Assembly: GCA_900316015.1 (NCBI GenBank) | Contig: ONBG01000001.1 | Span: 186,001-250,000 of the forward strand | Origin: an uncultured Prevotella sp. | GTDB taxonomy: Bacteria > Bacteroidota > Bacteroidia > Bacteroidales > Bacteroidaceae | Direction of reading: 5' to 3' | Length of the DNA: 64,000 nucleotides | Shown: in pieces, positions 17,227-25,952 of the stretch | Layout: the number at the start of each line of letters is the position of its first letter | Numbering within the stretch: position 1 is the first letter of the stretch | Program-made: the position numbers and the translations under genes | Notes under the pieces: model-generated | Told to the model about the DNA's origin: nothing | Seen by the model: only the letters and a program-made list of their open reading frames with translations | Database searches by the model: none

Positions 17227-17304
17227 ATTTCAACTTATGAAAAGATGAATCTTAAAAGAGATCATAATCAATTCCCGCTTCATAATCTTTGGAGCGGGAT
17301 TTTT
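17206..17304 (+). promoter_or_regulatory. Transcription attenuator (antiterminator and terminator) of the Phe/Tyr operon
   Basis: Two mutually exclusive pairings are visible. Antiterminator: GAAGCGGGAA (17206-17215) is perfectly complementary over 10 bases to TTCCCGCTTC (17272-17281). Terminator: TCCCGCT (17273-17279) pairs with AGCGGGA (17293-17299), followed by TTTTT (17300-17304). The terminator lies 35 bases before the pheA ATG. With charged Phe and Tyr tRNAs the ribosome reaches the leader stop, hides the first arm and the terminator forms; with scarcity it stalls upstream and the antiterminator forms. This follows classical leader-peptide logic; the pairing is seen, the regulation is inferred. 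Confidence 0.8.
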
Positions 17305-17338
17305 GTTTATTACGACGATAAAGATAAAGAGAGAGAAC

Positions 17339-18169
17339 ATGAAAAGAATAGCTATACAAGGATTCCTTGGGTCGTTTCACGATATCGCAGCTCACCAATA
17401 CTTTGCTGGTGAACAGATACAGCTAATCTGTTGTGCTACCTTTGAGGAGGTTTTCGAGAATATTAAACGTGATCCTACGGTCCTTGGACTGATTGCTATT
17501 GAGAACACGATTGCTGGTTCTTTGCTGCACAATTACGAGCTGCTTAGGGCTTCAGGTACAACTATTGTCGGAGAGCATAAGTTGCATATTCAGCATTCCA
17601 TTTGTTGCCTTGCTGAAGATGATTGGGATACAATCACAGAAGTGCATTCTCATCCTGTTGCTTTGATGCAATGCCGTAACTTCCTTGAGAATCATCCCGA
17701 ACTCAAAGCCGTTGAAGCCGAGGATACCGCTGGTGCTGCCGAATACATTAAGAAACATCAATGCCGCGGTTGGGCGGCGATCTGCAATGCCTCCGCTGCC
17801 AAATTATACGGCATGAAGGTCTTAGAGGACCATATAGAGGACAACAAGCATAACTTCACCCGCTTCCTTTGCGTATGCAATCCCCATAAGGCAGATTTCC
17901 TGAGATCTCTCGAACAAACGAACAAATCGAGTCTGGTATTTTCCCTTCCCCACGAAGAAGGTAGTTTGTCGAAGGTGCTAACAATTCTTTCTTTTTATGA
18001 CATCAACCTGACGAAGATACAATCGCTGCCCATTATTGGGCATGAATGGGAGTATATGTTCTATGTAGATGTCACTTATGATAACCTGACCCGATACCGT
18101 CAGAGCATTGATGCTATAACGCCATTGGTCAAGGAACTGAATATCTTAGGGGAATATAAAGGAGTTTAA
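17339..18169 (+). CDS. pheA: Prephenate dehydratase
   Basis: 276 residues, converting prephenate to phenylpyruvate for phenylalanine. The catalytic domain shows 'IQGFLGSFHDIAAHQYF' at the N-terminus and the TRF motif in 'NKHNFTRFLCV' (about 182-192). The C-terminal ACT domain starts near 'SLVFSLPHEEGSLSKVL'; where most dehydratases carry ESRP, which contacts the Phe effector, this protein reads QSLP ('KIQSLPIIGHEWEYMFYVD'). No chorismate mutase domain is fused here; that activity sits on the DAHP synthase two genes downstream. ATG 17339 follows the attenuator by 35 bases. Confidence 0.93.
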   Translation: MKRIAIQGFLGSFHDIAAHQYFAGEQIQLICCATFEEVFENIKRDPTVLGLIAIENTIAGSLLHNYELLRASGTTIVGEHKLHIQHSICCLAEDDWDTITEVHSHPVALMQCRNFLENHPELKAVEAEDTAGAAEYIKKHQCRGWAAICNASAAKLYGMKVLEDHIEDNKHNFTRFLCVCNPHKADFLRSLEQTNKSSLVFSLPHEEGSLSKVLTILSFYDINLTKIQSLPIIGHEWEYMFYVDVTYDNLTRYRQSIDAITPLVKELNILGEYKGV

Positions 18170-18192
18170 GAAGAACGTAAATCATTATCAAT

Positions 18193-19368
18193 ATGGAAAT
18201 GAAGATACAACCAGCCGATAGAGTTTCGGCAGTACAAGAATATTATTTCAGTAGAAAACTGAAAGAGGTAGCCAAATTGAATGCAGCAGGTGAGAACATC
18301 ATTAGCCTTGCCATTGGATCACCGGATATGCCTCCTTCTCCACAGACCATCAATAAGCTCTGCGAGGTAGCACACCAGTCGAATGCACATGGCTACCAGC
18401 CAACGATGGGAACACCAGAGCTGAGAGAAGCTATGGCCAACTTTTATCGGAAATGGTATCATGTAGATCTCGACCCGAATACAGAAATCCAACCGCTGAT
18501 AGGGTCAAAGGAAGGTATCCTGCATGTCACATTGGCTTTTGTCAATCCAGGGGAAAGGGTCTTGGTTCCCAATCCTGGCTATCCTACCTATACCTCCTTG
18601 AGCAAGATCTTAGGAGCAGAAATCGTTAATTACAACTTGCGAGAGGATAATGGTTGGCAACCAGATTTCGATGAATTAGAGAAGATGGACTTGGGTCATG
18701 TCAAGCTGATGTGGACCAATTACCCCAACATGCCGACAGGAGGAAATGCCCGCATGGAGACATACGAACGCTTGGTCCAGTTTGCCAAGGCACACAATAT
18801 TGTCATTGTGAACGACAATCCCTATTCATTCATTCTCAATGAGCATCCGATATCCATGCTTCAAGTGCCCGGGGCGAAGGACTGTTGCATCGAGTTTAAT
18901 TCTATGTCGAAGAGCTTCAACATGCCAGGATGGCGTGTGGGACTTTGCGCTTCCAATCCAACCTTTATCTCATGGATCTTGAAAATCAAGAGCAATATCG
19001 ACAGTGGTACTTTCCGAGGAATCCAGCTTGCAGCTGCAGAAGCTTACAATACCAATACTACAGAATGGCACCGAGAGTACAACGTGGAGACGTATCGCCG
19101 TCGCAGGAACATTGCCGAGCAGATTATGACAGCCTTAGGTTGCACGTTTGATCCTAGTCAGGTAGGCATGTTCTTATGGGGAAAGATCCCAGAGAAATAT
19201 CAGAATGTAGAGGACCTGACAGAGCGTGTGCTTCATGAGGCGAAGGTGTTTATCACTCCAGGATTTATTTTTGGGAGTAATGGAAAGAGATATATCCGCA
19301 TCTCTCTATGTGCGAAGGATGAACAAATAGAAGAAGCACTCAGCCGTATCCAAGCTTTAAAGTGGTAA
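18193..19368 (+). CDS. Class I PLP aminotransferase of the aromatic operon
   Basis: 391 residues, fold-type I. The PLP lysine is in 'FNSMSKSFNMPGWRVG' (Lys about 241), the Asn and Tyr cofactor contacts in 'NDNPYSF', and the substrate-carboxylate Arg in the C-terminal 'RYIRISLC'. By position between prephenate dehydratase and DAHP synthase it most likely transaminates phenylpyruvate and hydroxyphenylpyruvate to Phe and Tyr. Automated pipelines often name relatives LL-diaminopimelate aminotransferase, but this genome segment also has ddh and the operon context argues for an aromatic substrate. Gap to pheA 23 bases. Confidence 0.85.
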   Translation: MEMKIQPADRVSAVQEYYFSRKLKEVAKLNAAGENIISLAIGSPDMPPSPQTINKLCEVAHQSNAHGYQPTMGTPELREAMANFYRKWYHVDLDPNTEIQPLIGSKEGILHVTLAFVNPGERVLVPNPGYPTYTSLSKILGAEIVNYNLREDNGWQPDFDELEKMDLGHVKLMWTNYPNMPTGGNARMETYERLVQFAKAHNIVIVNDNPYSFILNEHPISMLQVPGAKDCCIEFNSMSKSFNMPGWRVGLCASNPTFISWILKIKSNIDSGTFRGIQLAAAEAYNTNTTEWHREYNVETYRRRRNIAEQIMTALGCTFDPSQVGMFLWGKIPEKYQNVEDLTERVLHEAKVFITPGFIFGSNGKRYIRISLCAKDEQIEEALSRIQALKW

Positions 19369-19411
19369 TCACATCCTATATGGAATCATCAAAACATTAA
19401 AATACGACACT

Positions 19412-20482
19412 ATGGAAATGGAATTGGAATTAGAGCCGTTGAACATACCGAGCGATCAGGAACGGCCGTTTGTAATTGCTGGACCTTGTTCAGCTGAGTC
19501 AGAAGAGCAAATCATGGCCACCGCAAAGCAACTTGCGGCTAAAGGTTGCCATAATTTCCGTGCAGGCGTGTGGAAACCGCGTACCAAACCAGGAGGATTT
19601 GAAGGACATGGTGAAGTAGCATTACCCTGGTTAAAAGAGGTAAAGGAAGAGACCGGCATGTTAGTAGCAACAGAGGTGGCCACTCCGGAGCATGTTGAAC
19701 TTGCCTTGAAATATGGCATTGATATCCTCTGGGTAGGTGCCCGCACCAGTGCCAATCCCTTTGCAGTACAGGCTTTGGCAGATTCCTTAAAAGGAGTGGA
19801 TATCCCGGTCTTTGTCAAGAATCCTGTCAATCCTGATTTGGAATTATGGATAGGTGCCTTGGAGCGTATCAATCTGGCGGGTGTCAAGCGCTTGGCTGCT
19901 ATCCATCGTGGGTTCTCCAGTTATGACAAGAAGATTTATCGCAATCTACCCATGTGGCAGATCCCCATTGAGTTGAGGAGGAGAATACCCAACTTGCCGA
20001 TCATCTGTGATCCCAGCCATATTGGTGGACGCCGTGAATTGGTAGCGCCATTATGCCAGCAGGCAATGGACCTTGGCTTTGATGGCCTGATTGTTGAGAG
20101 TCACTGTGACCCAGATCATGCTTGGAGTGATGCCAAGCAGCAAGTCACCCCAGATGTGTTGGATTATATCTTGAGTTTATTGGTCGTGCGTGATGAGAAA
20201 ATGACAACAGAAGGCATTACGCAATTGCGGCATCAAATCGACGAATTAGATGACCAGTTGATGAACCTCCTCTCTAAGCGAATGCGTGTATGCCGTGAGA
20301 TTGGGCAGTATAAGAAAGAGCATAACATGACAGTCCTGCAGCCAGCTCGTTATAATGAAATCCTTGATAAGCGTGGTGCACAGGGAGCTCTTTGTGGCAT
20401 GGCCCCAGAGTTTACAGCACATGTGTTTGAGTTGATCCATGAGGAGAGCGTCCGTCAACAAATTGAAATATTGAATCAGTAA
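19412..20482 (+). CDS. Bifunctional DAHP synthase / chorismate mutase
   Basis: 356 residues. The N-terminal about 260 form a type I beta DAHP synthase, joining phosphoenolpyruvate and erythrose 4-phosphate: 'IAGPCSAESEEQIMATAKQL', 'FRAGVWKPRTKPGGFEGHG', 'WVGARTSANPFAVQ', 'CDPSHIGGRRELVAPL' and 'VESHCDPDHAWSDAKQQVTP' hold the metal and PEP ligands. The C-terminal about 90 are an AroQ chorismate mutase ('LRHQIDELDDQLMNLLSKRM', then 'CREIGQYKKEHNM'). In this synthase-plus-mutase order the mutase can also mediate feedback by prephenate. The protein thus supplies both the first shikimate step and the branch to prephenate used by its neighbours. Confidence 0.95.
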   Translation: MEMELELEPLNIPSDQERPFVIAGPCSAESEEQIMATAKQLAAKGCHNFRAGVWKPRTKPGGFEGHGEVALPWLKEVKEETGMLVATEVATPEHVELALKYGIDILWVGARTSANPFAVQALADSLKGVDIPVFVKNPVNPDLELWIGALERINLAGVKRLAAIHRGFSSYDKKIYRNLPMWQIPIELRRRIPNLPIICDPSHIGGRRELVAPLCQQAMDLGFDGLIVESHCDPDHAWSDAKQQVTPDVLDYILSLLVVRDEKMTTEGITQLRHQIDELDDQLMNLLSKRMRVCREIGQYKKEHNMTVLQPARYNEILDKRGAQGALCGMAPEFTAHVFELIHEESVRQQIEILNQ

Positions 20483-20483
20483 A

Positions 20484-21269
20484 ATGAGAATATTAGTGAT
20501 GGGAGCAGGAAAGATGGGGAGTTTCTTCATCGACCTGCTCAGCTTTGACCATGAAGTCGCTGTCTATGAGAAAGATCCCAAGCGAATGCGCTTTACATAC
20601 AATTGCCAGCGATTTACCAAAATGGAAGAGATCAAGGAGTTCCGTCCTGAATTGTTGATCAATGCCGTGACGGTGAAATACACGATCCCTGCCTTTAAGG
20701 AAGTGTTGCCTTATCTGCCAGACGATTGTATTATTAGCGATATCAGTAGTGTGAAGACAAACTTGAAGGAATTCTATGAGCAGAGTGGGCATCCCTATGT
20801 CAGCACACACCCGATGTTTGGTCCCACCTTTGCTAACTTGAACCAGTTAAGCGAGGAAAATGCCATCATCATTAACGAGGGCGATTATATGGGGCGCATT
20901 TTCTTCAAGGATCTTTATCAGAAACTGGATCTGAATATTTATGAGTATTCTTTTGAGGAACATGACAAGACTGTGGCCTACTCTTTGAGTATTCCTTTTG
21001 TCAGTACATTCGTGTTTGCGGCTGTCATGAAGCATCAGGACGCGCCGGGTACTACGTTCAAGCGGCACATGAATATAGCCAAAGGGGTGCTCAACGAAGA
21101 TGATTACCTCTTGCAGGAAATTCTGTTCAATCCTTATACACACGACCAGGTATCACAGATCCGTACGGAATTGAAGGAATTGCTTGAGATTATAGACAAC
21201 AAGGATGCGGCTGGTATGAAACTGTACCTGACCAAGATTCGTAAGAATGTAAAGGAAGATATTCAGTAA
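20484..21269 (+). CDS. tyrA: Prephenate dehydrogenase
   Basis: 261 residues, starting two bases after the preceding stop codon. It oxidatively decarboxylates prephenate to 4-hydroxyphenylpyruvate for tyrosine. The Rossmann motif is 'ILVMGAGKMGSFFIDLL' (3-19), the catalytic His region 'YVSTHPMFGPTFANL' (His about 112). There is no ACT domain at the C-terminus, so Tyr control is likely through the leader attenuator instead. Last gene of the operon; no strong terminator is visible before 21337. Confidence 0.92.
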   Translation: MRILVMGAGKMGSFFIDLLSFDHEVAVYEKDPKRMRFTYNCQRFTKMEEIKEFRPELLINAVTVKYTIPAFKEVLPYLPDDCIISDISSVKTNLKEFYEQSGHPYVSTHPMFGPTFANLNQLSEENAIIINEGDYMGRIFFKDLYQKLDLNIYEYSFEEHDKTVAYSLSIPFVSTFVFAAVMKHQDAPGTTFKRHMNIAKGVLNEDDYLLQEILFNPYTHDQVSQIRTELKELLEIIDNKDAAGMKLYLTKIRKNVKEDIQ

Positions 21270-21336
21270 AGTTTCCCTCTTATACAATAATAGGCTGATG
21301 GACACGTTGGAGTTGTAAATCAACTACTACTAACGT

Positions 21337-22278
21337 ATGGCCATCAGCTTATTTCTATTAGGTATCTTTACCTTCGTGGAACTCAATTGTGAGAATCTAT
21401 TTGATTGCCGCCATGATAGCATGAAGCAGGATGAGCAGTTCCTTCCTACATCAGATTATCATTGGACACCATCCCGGTATTGGCGGAAAATCAATCACAT
21501 TGGGCAGGAAATCCTCGCCTGTGGGGGAGATTCTATCTCCGGCAGTATCCCAGATATTGTTGCTTTGTGTGAGGTGGAGAACGATAGCGTGTTGGAAGCT
21601 TTATGCCACCGTTCCCTTCTGCGCAAGGCGAATTACGAGTATTTCGTTACCAACTCTCCGGATGAACGAGGGGTGGATGTCGCCCTTTTATATTCCCCTT
21701 TCAGTTTCCTTCCTCTCAACCATCATTCCGTCCGTATACCGCCCAAGTCGGGTATGAAACCAACCCGGGACATTCTTTATGTCAGTGGCATTATCCCCAA
21801 TGGGGATACGTTGCACGTTTTAGTTGTCCATGCTCCCAGTAGGAGTGGAGGAAAGGGTGCCACTCAGTCTTTCCGATTACATGTCTCCCGCCAGATAGGG
21901 TTAACTGTCGACTCGATCTATGCCGTGCAACCTTGTGCGAAGATCCTGATTGCTGGCGACTTTAATGATTACTCAACGGATCAATCATTGGAAAATCTAT
22001 ACCATCATCAGTTATGGAATCTCTCACGGGAGGCGCGAGGCAAGCATGGGGCCAAGGGTACTTACCGATTTCGAGGAGAGTGGGGAAACCTCGACCATAT
22101 TCTCTGCAGTCGAGAGCTGTATAAGAAAGCATTGGATTGCAGGATCGGGGATGCCCCCTTCTTGTTGGAAGTTGATGAGAAGTACGGTGGCTTCCATCCT
22201 TTTCGTACCTATCAGGGACCTAAGTATATCGGAGGATTCAGTGACCATCTCCCCTTGATCGCCCATTTCCGTCTATGA
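21337..22278 (+). CDS. Endonuclease/exonuclease/phosphatase family protein
   Basis: 313 residues with the DNase I-like fold. Seen: 'VELNCENLFDCRHD' (metal Asn and Glu region), 'IVALCEVENDSVLEAL' (catalytic Glu), 'VVHAPSRSGG', 'IAGDFNDYSTD' (Asp/Asn pair) and the C-terminal 'GGFSDHLPLIAHF' (Asp-His). The first 13 residues are hydrophobic but too short for a clear signal peptide. Substrate is unknown; Bacteroidetes relatives are predicted extracellular or periplasmic phosphodiesterases. A partial inverted repeat (CTGATGG near 21294, CCATCAG near 21341) spans the start region and could fold over the initiation site. Confidence 0.85.
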   Translation: MAISLFLLGIFTFVELNCENLFDCRHDSMKQDEQFLPTSDYHWTPSRYWRKINHIGQEILACGGDSISGSIPDIVALCEVENDSVLEALCHRSLLRKANYEYFVTNSPDERGVDVALLYSPFSFLPLNHHSVRIPPKSGMKPTRDILYVSGIIPNGDTLHVLVVHAPSRSGGKGATQSFRLHVSRQIGLTVDSIYAVQPCAKILIAGDFNDYSTDQSLENLYHHQLWNLSREARGKHGAKGTYRFRGEWGNLDHILCSRELYKKALDCRIGDAPFLLEVDEKYGGFHPFRTYQGPKYIGGFSDHLPLIAHFRL

Positions 22279-22320
22279 AAAAATATGGGAATAATCTTTT
22301 GTGATTTCAAAAGTAAATCG

Positions 22321-22328
22321 TACATTTG
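22321..22328 (+). promoter_or_regulatory. -7 promoter box for the SIMPL protein
   Basis: TACATTTG matches TAnnTTTG, 72 bases before the ATG at 22401. A 6-bp inverted repeat ATGAGT-AATCA-ACTCAT (22336-22352) follows just after the predicted start point. Confidence 0.55.
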
Positions 22329-22400
22329 AAGCCGAATGAGTAATCAACTCATATTAGGCAGTTTTACTGTCATGTATCATCATTAAAAGAACATAGCATT

Positions 22401-23102
22401 ATGAAAACAAGAATTATTCCGGCAGCCTTAATTGCCTTGGGTATCGTTTTGTTGGGTCTTTTCATTAAATGGGGAATCGATGATTTCGCGAATAAAGACC
22501 GAAAGGTAAGTGTGAAGGGATTGGCAGAGAAAGAGGTGGAAGCTGATAAGGTGACTTGGCCTATTCTCTCCAAGGAATTGGGAAATGACCTTCCCGAACT
22601 CTACAACAGAATTGCGGTGACGCAGAATGTCATCAAACGTTTCTTGGTCCAGCATGGCATCAAGGATAGTGAGATTGCCATCAATGCTCCACACGTGATT
22701 GACTTGAATGCAGACCAATATTCGGATAACAAAAAGCAATATCGATATAATATTACGTCTATTATCACGGTGACCTCAAGGAATGTAAAACTTGTTCGTG
22801 GCATTATTTCCCGTCAAGGAGAATTGTTGAAACAGGGCATCGCCATCGTGGATGGTGGATACGAAAACCCTATCAAGTATGAATATGTGTCGTTTACATC
22901 CATGAAGCCGAAGATGATGGAGGAAGCAATTGCCAATGCCCAGAAAACTGCTGAGCAATTTGCCAAGAACAGTCACAGCAAACTTAATAAGATCGTGGAC
23001 GCTGATCAAGGGCAATTCTCTATCGAAGACCGGGATTCTAATACGCCATATATTAAGAAAGTACGCGTCGTTACAACGATCACGTACTCTCTCAAGGACT
23101 GA
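22401..23102 (+). CDS. SIMPL (DUF541) domain protein
   Basis: 233 residues. One N-terminal hydrophobic segment (about 7-24, 'AALIALGIVLLGLFIKWGI') is a signal anchor, with the rest extracytoplasmic. The SIMPL domain is recognised by 'VSVKGLAEKEVEADKVTWPI', 'NVIKRFLVQHGI', 'RYNITSIITVTSRNVKLV' and 'EAIANAQKTAEQFAKNSHSK'. Relatives include E. coli YggE; the molecular function is not established, though oxidative-stress roles have been proposed for YggE. Own promoter at 22321. Confidence 0.88.
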   Translation: MKTRIIPAALIALGIVLLGLFIKWGIDDFANKDRKVSVKGLAEKEVEADKVTWPILSKELGNDLPELYNRIAVTQNVIKRFLVQHGIKDSEIAINAPHVIDLNADQYSDNKKQYRYNITSIITVTSRNVKLVRGIISRQGELLKQGIAIVDGGYENPIKYEYVSFTSMKPKMMEEAIANAQKTAEQFAKNSHSKLNKIVDADQGQFSIEDRDSNTPYIKKVRVVTTITYSLKD

Positions 23103-23210
23103 TCAACGACAAAATGCACATTCTTCTCTGTTGTGCGCATGATTCAAGAGGAACTCTTTTAAAATACATTAAAACGTAAAGGGTTCTTCTTGATTTAGGT
23201 TCTTTTTATT

Positions 23211-23218
23211 TATTTTTG
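23211..23218 (+). promoter_or_regulatory. -7 promoter box for ffh
   Basis: TATTTTTG followed by CA, 41 bases before the ffh ATG at 23259. Confidence 0.65.
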
Positions 23219-23258
23219 CACTAAAGAAAACGAATAGATAAAGGAACTATAAAATATT

Positions 23259-24599
23259 ATGTTTGAAAATTTAAGCGATAGGCTTGAGCGCAGTTTCAAG
23301 ATCTTGAAAGGTGAGGGAAAGATCACCGAGATCAATGTCGCCGAGACGTTGAAGGACGTGCGTCGTGCGTTGCTCGATGCCGATGTTAACTATAAAGTGG
23401 CAAAGACCTTCACGGATACCGTGAAGAAGAAGGCATTGGGCATGAACGTGCTGACCGCGGTCAAGCCGGGGCAGATGATGGTGAAGATCGTCCATGACGA
23501 GCTTGCCTTGTTGATGGGTGGTGAGGCTGTAGAGCTGCACTTGGTCAATAAGCCTGCTATCATCCTCATGTCTGGTCTCCAGGGTTCGGGTAAGACAACT
23601 TTCAGTGGGAAACTTGCCAATCTGTTGAAAACTAAGCAGCATAAGAACCCCCTTTTGGTGGCGTGCGATGTCTATCGTCCTGCTGCCATCGACCAGTTGA
23701 AGGTCGTTGCAGAGCAAATAGGCGTTCCTGTGTATTCAGAACCGGAAAATAAAGATGTGATAGAGATCGCCCATCACGCTGTGCAGGAGGCAAAGGCTAA
23801 AGGAAATGATGTGGTCATCATCGATACCGCAGGTCGTTTGGCTGTCGATGAGCAGATGATGGACGAGATCTCCAATCTGAAAAATGCGATCCATCCTGAT
23901 GAGACCCTGTTTGTGGTTGACTCCATGACGGGACAGGATGCCGTGAATACGGCCAAGGAGTTCAACGACCGTCTCGATTTCGATGGCGTTGTCCTGACCA
24001 AGCTCGACGGAGATACCCGTGGCGGTGCAGCCTTGAGCATACGTACTGTTGTCACGAAGCCTATCAAGTTCATCGGGACAGGTGAGAAGATGGAAGCAAT
24101 AGACGTCTTCCATCCCGAGCGTATGGCCGATCGAATCTTGGGGATGGGTGATGTGGTCTCTCTCGTAGAGCGTGCCCAAGAGCAGTTCGATGAGGAGGAA
24201 GCAAAACGCCTGCAGAAGAAAATCCAGAAGAACCAGTTCGATTTCAATGATTTCATGAAGCAGATCCAGCAAATCAAGAAGATGGGTAACCTGAAAGATC
24301 TCGCATCCATGATCCCTGGGGTAGGCAAGGCAATCAAAGATGTAGACATTGACGACAATGCCTTTAAGGGCATTGAGGCCATCATCAATAGCATGACACC
24401 AAAGGAGCGTACCAATCCTGAATGCCTGAATAGCAGCAGGAGACAGAGAATCGCAAAGGGTTCTGGGACTTCTATCCAGGAAGTCAACCGACTCATCAAG
24501 CAGTTTGATCAGACCCGCAAGATGATGAAAATGGTGACCGGAAGTAGCATGGCTGGCAAGATGGGCATGATGCGCGGTATGCGAGGAATGAGGAAATAG
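23259..24599 (+). CDS. ffh: Signal recognition particle protein Ffh
   Basis: 446 residues. It binds 4.5S RNA and hydrophobic signal sequences and targets ribosomes to FtsY and the translocon. The N domain (1-about 90) precedes a GTPase G domain with G1 '[15 protein letters not shown]' (about 105-119), '[13 protein letters not shown]', and '[14 protein letters not shown]'; the C-terminal M domain (about 300-446) is Met-rich and has the RNA-binding '[20 protein letters not shown]' and a [11 protein letters not shown] tail. Length is normal. folD follows after 35 bases with no separate promoter seen. Confidence 0.97.
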   Translation: MFENLSDRLERSFKILKGEGKITEINVAETLKDVRRALLDADVNYKVAKTFTDTVKKKALGMNVLTAVKPGQMMVKIVHDELALLMGGEAVELHLVNKPAIILMSGLQGSGKTTFSGKLANLLKTKQHKNPLLVACDVYRPAAIDQLKVVAEQIGVPVYSEPENKDVIEIAHHAVQEAKAKGNDVVIIDTAGRLAVDEQMMDEISNLKNAIHPDETLFVVDSMTGQDAVNTAKEFNDRLDFDGVVLTKLDGDTRGGAALSIRTVVTKPIKFIGTGEKMEAIDVFHPERMADRILGMGDVVSLVERAQEQFDEEEAKRLQKKIQKNQFDFNDFMKQIQQIKKMGNLKDLASMIPGVGKAIKDVDIDDNAFKGIEAIINSMTPKERTNPECLNSSRRQRIAKGSGTSIQEVNRLIKQFDQTRKMMKMVTGSSMAGKMGMMRGMRGMRK

Positions 24600-24634
24600 C
24601 CGTTCTTTTTTTACGAAATAATAAACAACAGAAT

Positions 24635-25516
24635 ATGCAGTTGATAGATGGCAAGGCTACAGCGACAGCCATTAAGGCAGAGATCGCCGATGAAGTGAGG
24701 AAAATCATGGCGGCAGGTGGGAAGCAACCGCATTTGGCAGCCGTATTAGTAGGACATGACGGAGGCTCAGAGACTTATGTGAAAAATAAGGTCATTGCGT
24801 GCGAGCAGTGTGGTTTTAAGTCGACGTTGATCCGCTACGAGGATGACGTGACGGAAGATGAGCTTCTTGCTTGTGTAGATAGGCTCAACAAAGATCAGGA
24901 TATTGATGGATTTATCGTACAGCTTCCCCTTCCCAAACAGATCGACGAGCAGAAGATCATTATGGCGATCGACTACAGAAAGGATGTTGATGGCTTCCAT
25001 CCTATCAACGTGGGGAGAATGGCGATTGGTCTTCCCTGCTTTATCTCAGCTACCCCGTTGGGCATCTTGACCCTTTTACAGCATTATCATATCCCCACAT
25101 CCGGGAAGAAATGCGTGATCTTAGGGCGGAGCAACATCGTGGGCAAGCCTATGGCTCAGTTGATGATGCAGAAGCAATATGGCGACGCTACGGTAACCGT
25201 TTGCCATAGCCATTCCAAGAATTTGAAGGAAGAATGCCGGGAAGCAGACATCATCATCGCTGCGATTGGCAAGCCCGACTTCGTCACGGCGGACATGGTG
25301 AAGGAGGGGGCTGTGGTGATTGACGTGGGCACTACTCGTGTCCCGGATCCAACCAAGAAGAAAGGATTCCGCCTGAATGGGGATGTCAAGTTTGATGAGG
25401 TGGCCCCCAAATGCTCGTTCATCACTCCGGTTCCAGGTGGAGTAGGTCCCATGACCATCTGTTCACTGATGAAGAATACCTTGTCAGCTGGCAAAAAAGA
25501 ATTCTATCAGTCATGA
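24635..25516 (+). CDS. folD: Methylenetetrahydrofolate dehydrogenase / cyclohydrolase FolD
   Basis: 293 residues. It interconverts 5,10-methylene-, methenyl- and 10-formyl-tetrahydrofolate with NADP. Family signatures: '[20 protein letters not shown]' with the catalytic Lys (about 54), '[15 protein letters not shown]' (about 90-104), and the C-terminal signature '[18 protein letters not shown]' (about 265-282); the nucleotide-binding '[12 protein letters not shown]' lies near 161. Its TGA overlaps the next ATG (ATGA). Confidence 0.96.
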   Translation: MQLIDGKATATAIKAEIADEVRKIMAAGGKQPHLAAVLVGHDGGSETYVKNKVIACEQCGFKSTLIRYEDDVTEDELLACVDRLNKDQDIDGFIVQLPLPKQIDEQKIIMAIDYRKDVDGFHPINVGRMAIGLPCFISATPLGILTLLQHYHIPTSGKKCVILGRSNIVGKPMAQLMMQKQYGDATVTVCHSHSKNLKEECREADIIIAAIGKPDFVTADMVKEGAVVIDVGTTRVPDPTKKKGFRLNGDVKFDEVAPKCSFITPVPGGVGPMTICSLMKNTLSAGKKEFYQS

Positions 25517-25692
25517 ATGCAGAGGAATACTATCAATTAGGTAATGAATATAGGAAGAAAGGAGATTGGCAGCATGCGCTGAACAACTACATGGAAGCCA
25601 TCTCCCTGGATCCTCAGAGCCCTGCCGTCGAGGCGAAGGAGATGCTTGAGGAAATCCTGAATTTCTATGATAAGGATGCATATAATCCCTAA
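25513..25692 (+). CDS. Small TPR-like protein coupled to folD
   Basis: 59 residues starting [20 protein letters not shown], one TPR unit ('[20 protein letters not shown]') and a short C-terminal helix. ATG 25513 overlaps the folD stop (ATGA), which selects this start rather than the longer in-frame opening inside folD. Twenty-one bases later the ferredoxin subunit begins. Small single-TPR proteins at this position are common before this oxidoreductase in Bacteroidetes as I recall; function is unknown. Confidence 0.8.
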   Translation: MNAEEYYQLGNEYRKKGDWQHALNNYMEAISLDPQSPAVEAKEMLEEILNFYDKDAYNP

Positions 25693-25713
25693 CGGGAACA
25701 AAAACATTAGAAT

Positions 25714-25947
25714 ATGAGTAAGTTTATAGGTGCTATTGTAGTCAACACTGACCGCTGCAAGGGATGCCAGCTCTGTGTAGAGGCGTGTCCGAAAGGCGTC
25801 ATCGCGTTGGCTCAGAAAAAGGTAAACGTGCATGGCTATCCCTTCGTGGAGGCCGCTCATCCTGACGATTGCATCGGCTGTGCCTCATGTGGCATCGTTT
25901 GTCCGGATGGATGTATTACCGTTTACAAGAAGAAAATGGAGGATTAA
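25714..25947 (+). CDS. 4Fe-4S ferredoxin subunit of 2-oxoacid:ferredoxin oxidoreductase
   Basis: 77 residues with two complete cluster motifs, 'CKGCQLCVEACPKGV' and 'CIGCASCGIVCPDGC', the pattern of the delta subunit of KorDABC/Vor enzymes. It accepts electrons from the catalytic subunits and passes them to soluble ferredoxin. It opens the four-gene oxidoreductase set and sits five bases before the next start codon. Confidence 0.92.
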   Translation: MSKFIGAIVVNTDRCKGCQLCVEACPKGVIALAQKKVNVHGYPFVEAAHPDDCIGCASCGIVCPDGCITVYKKKMED

Positions 25948-25952
25948 GCACT

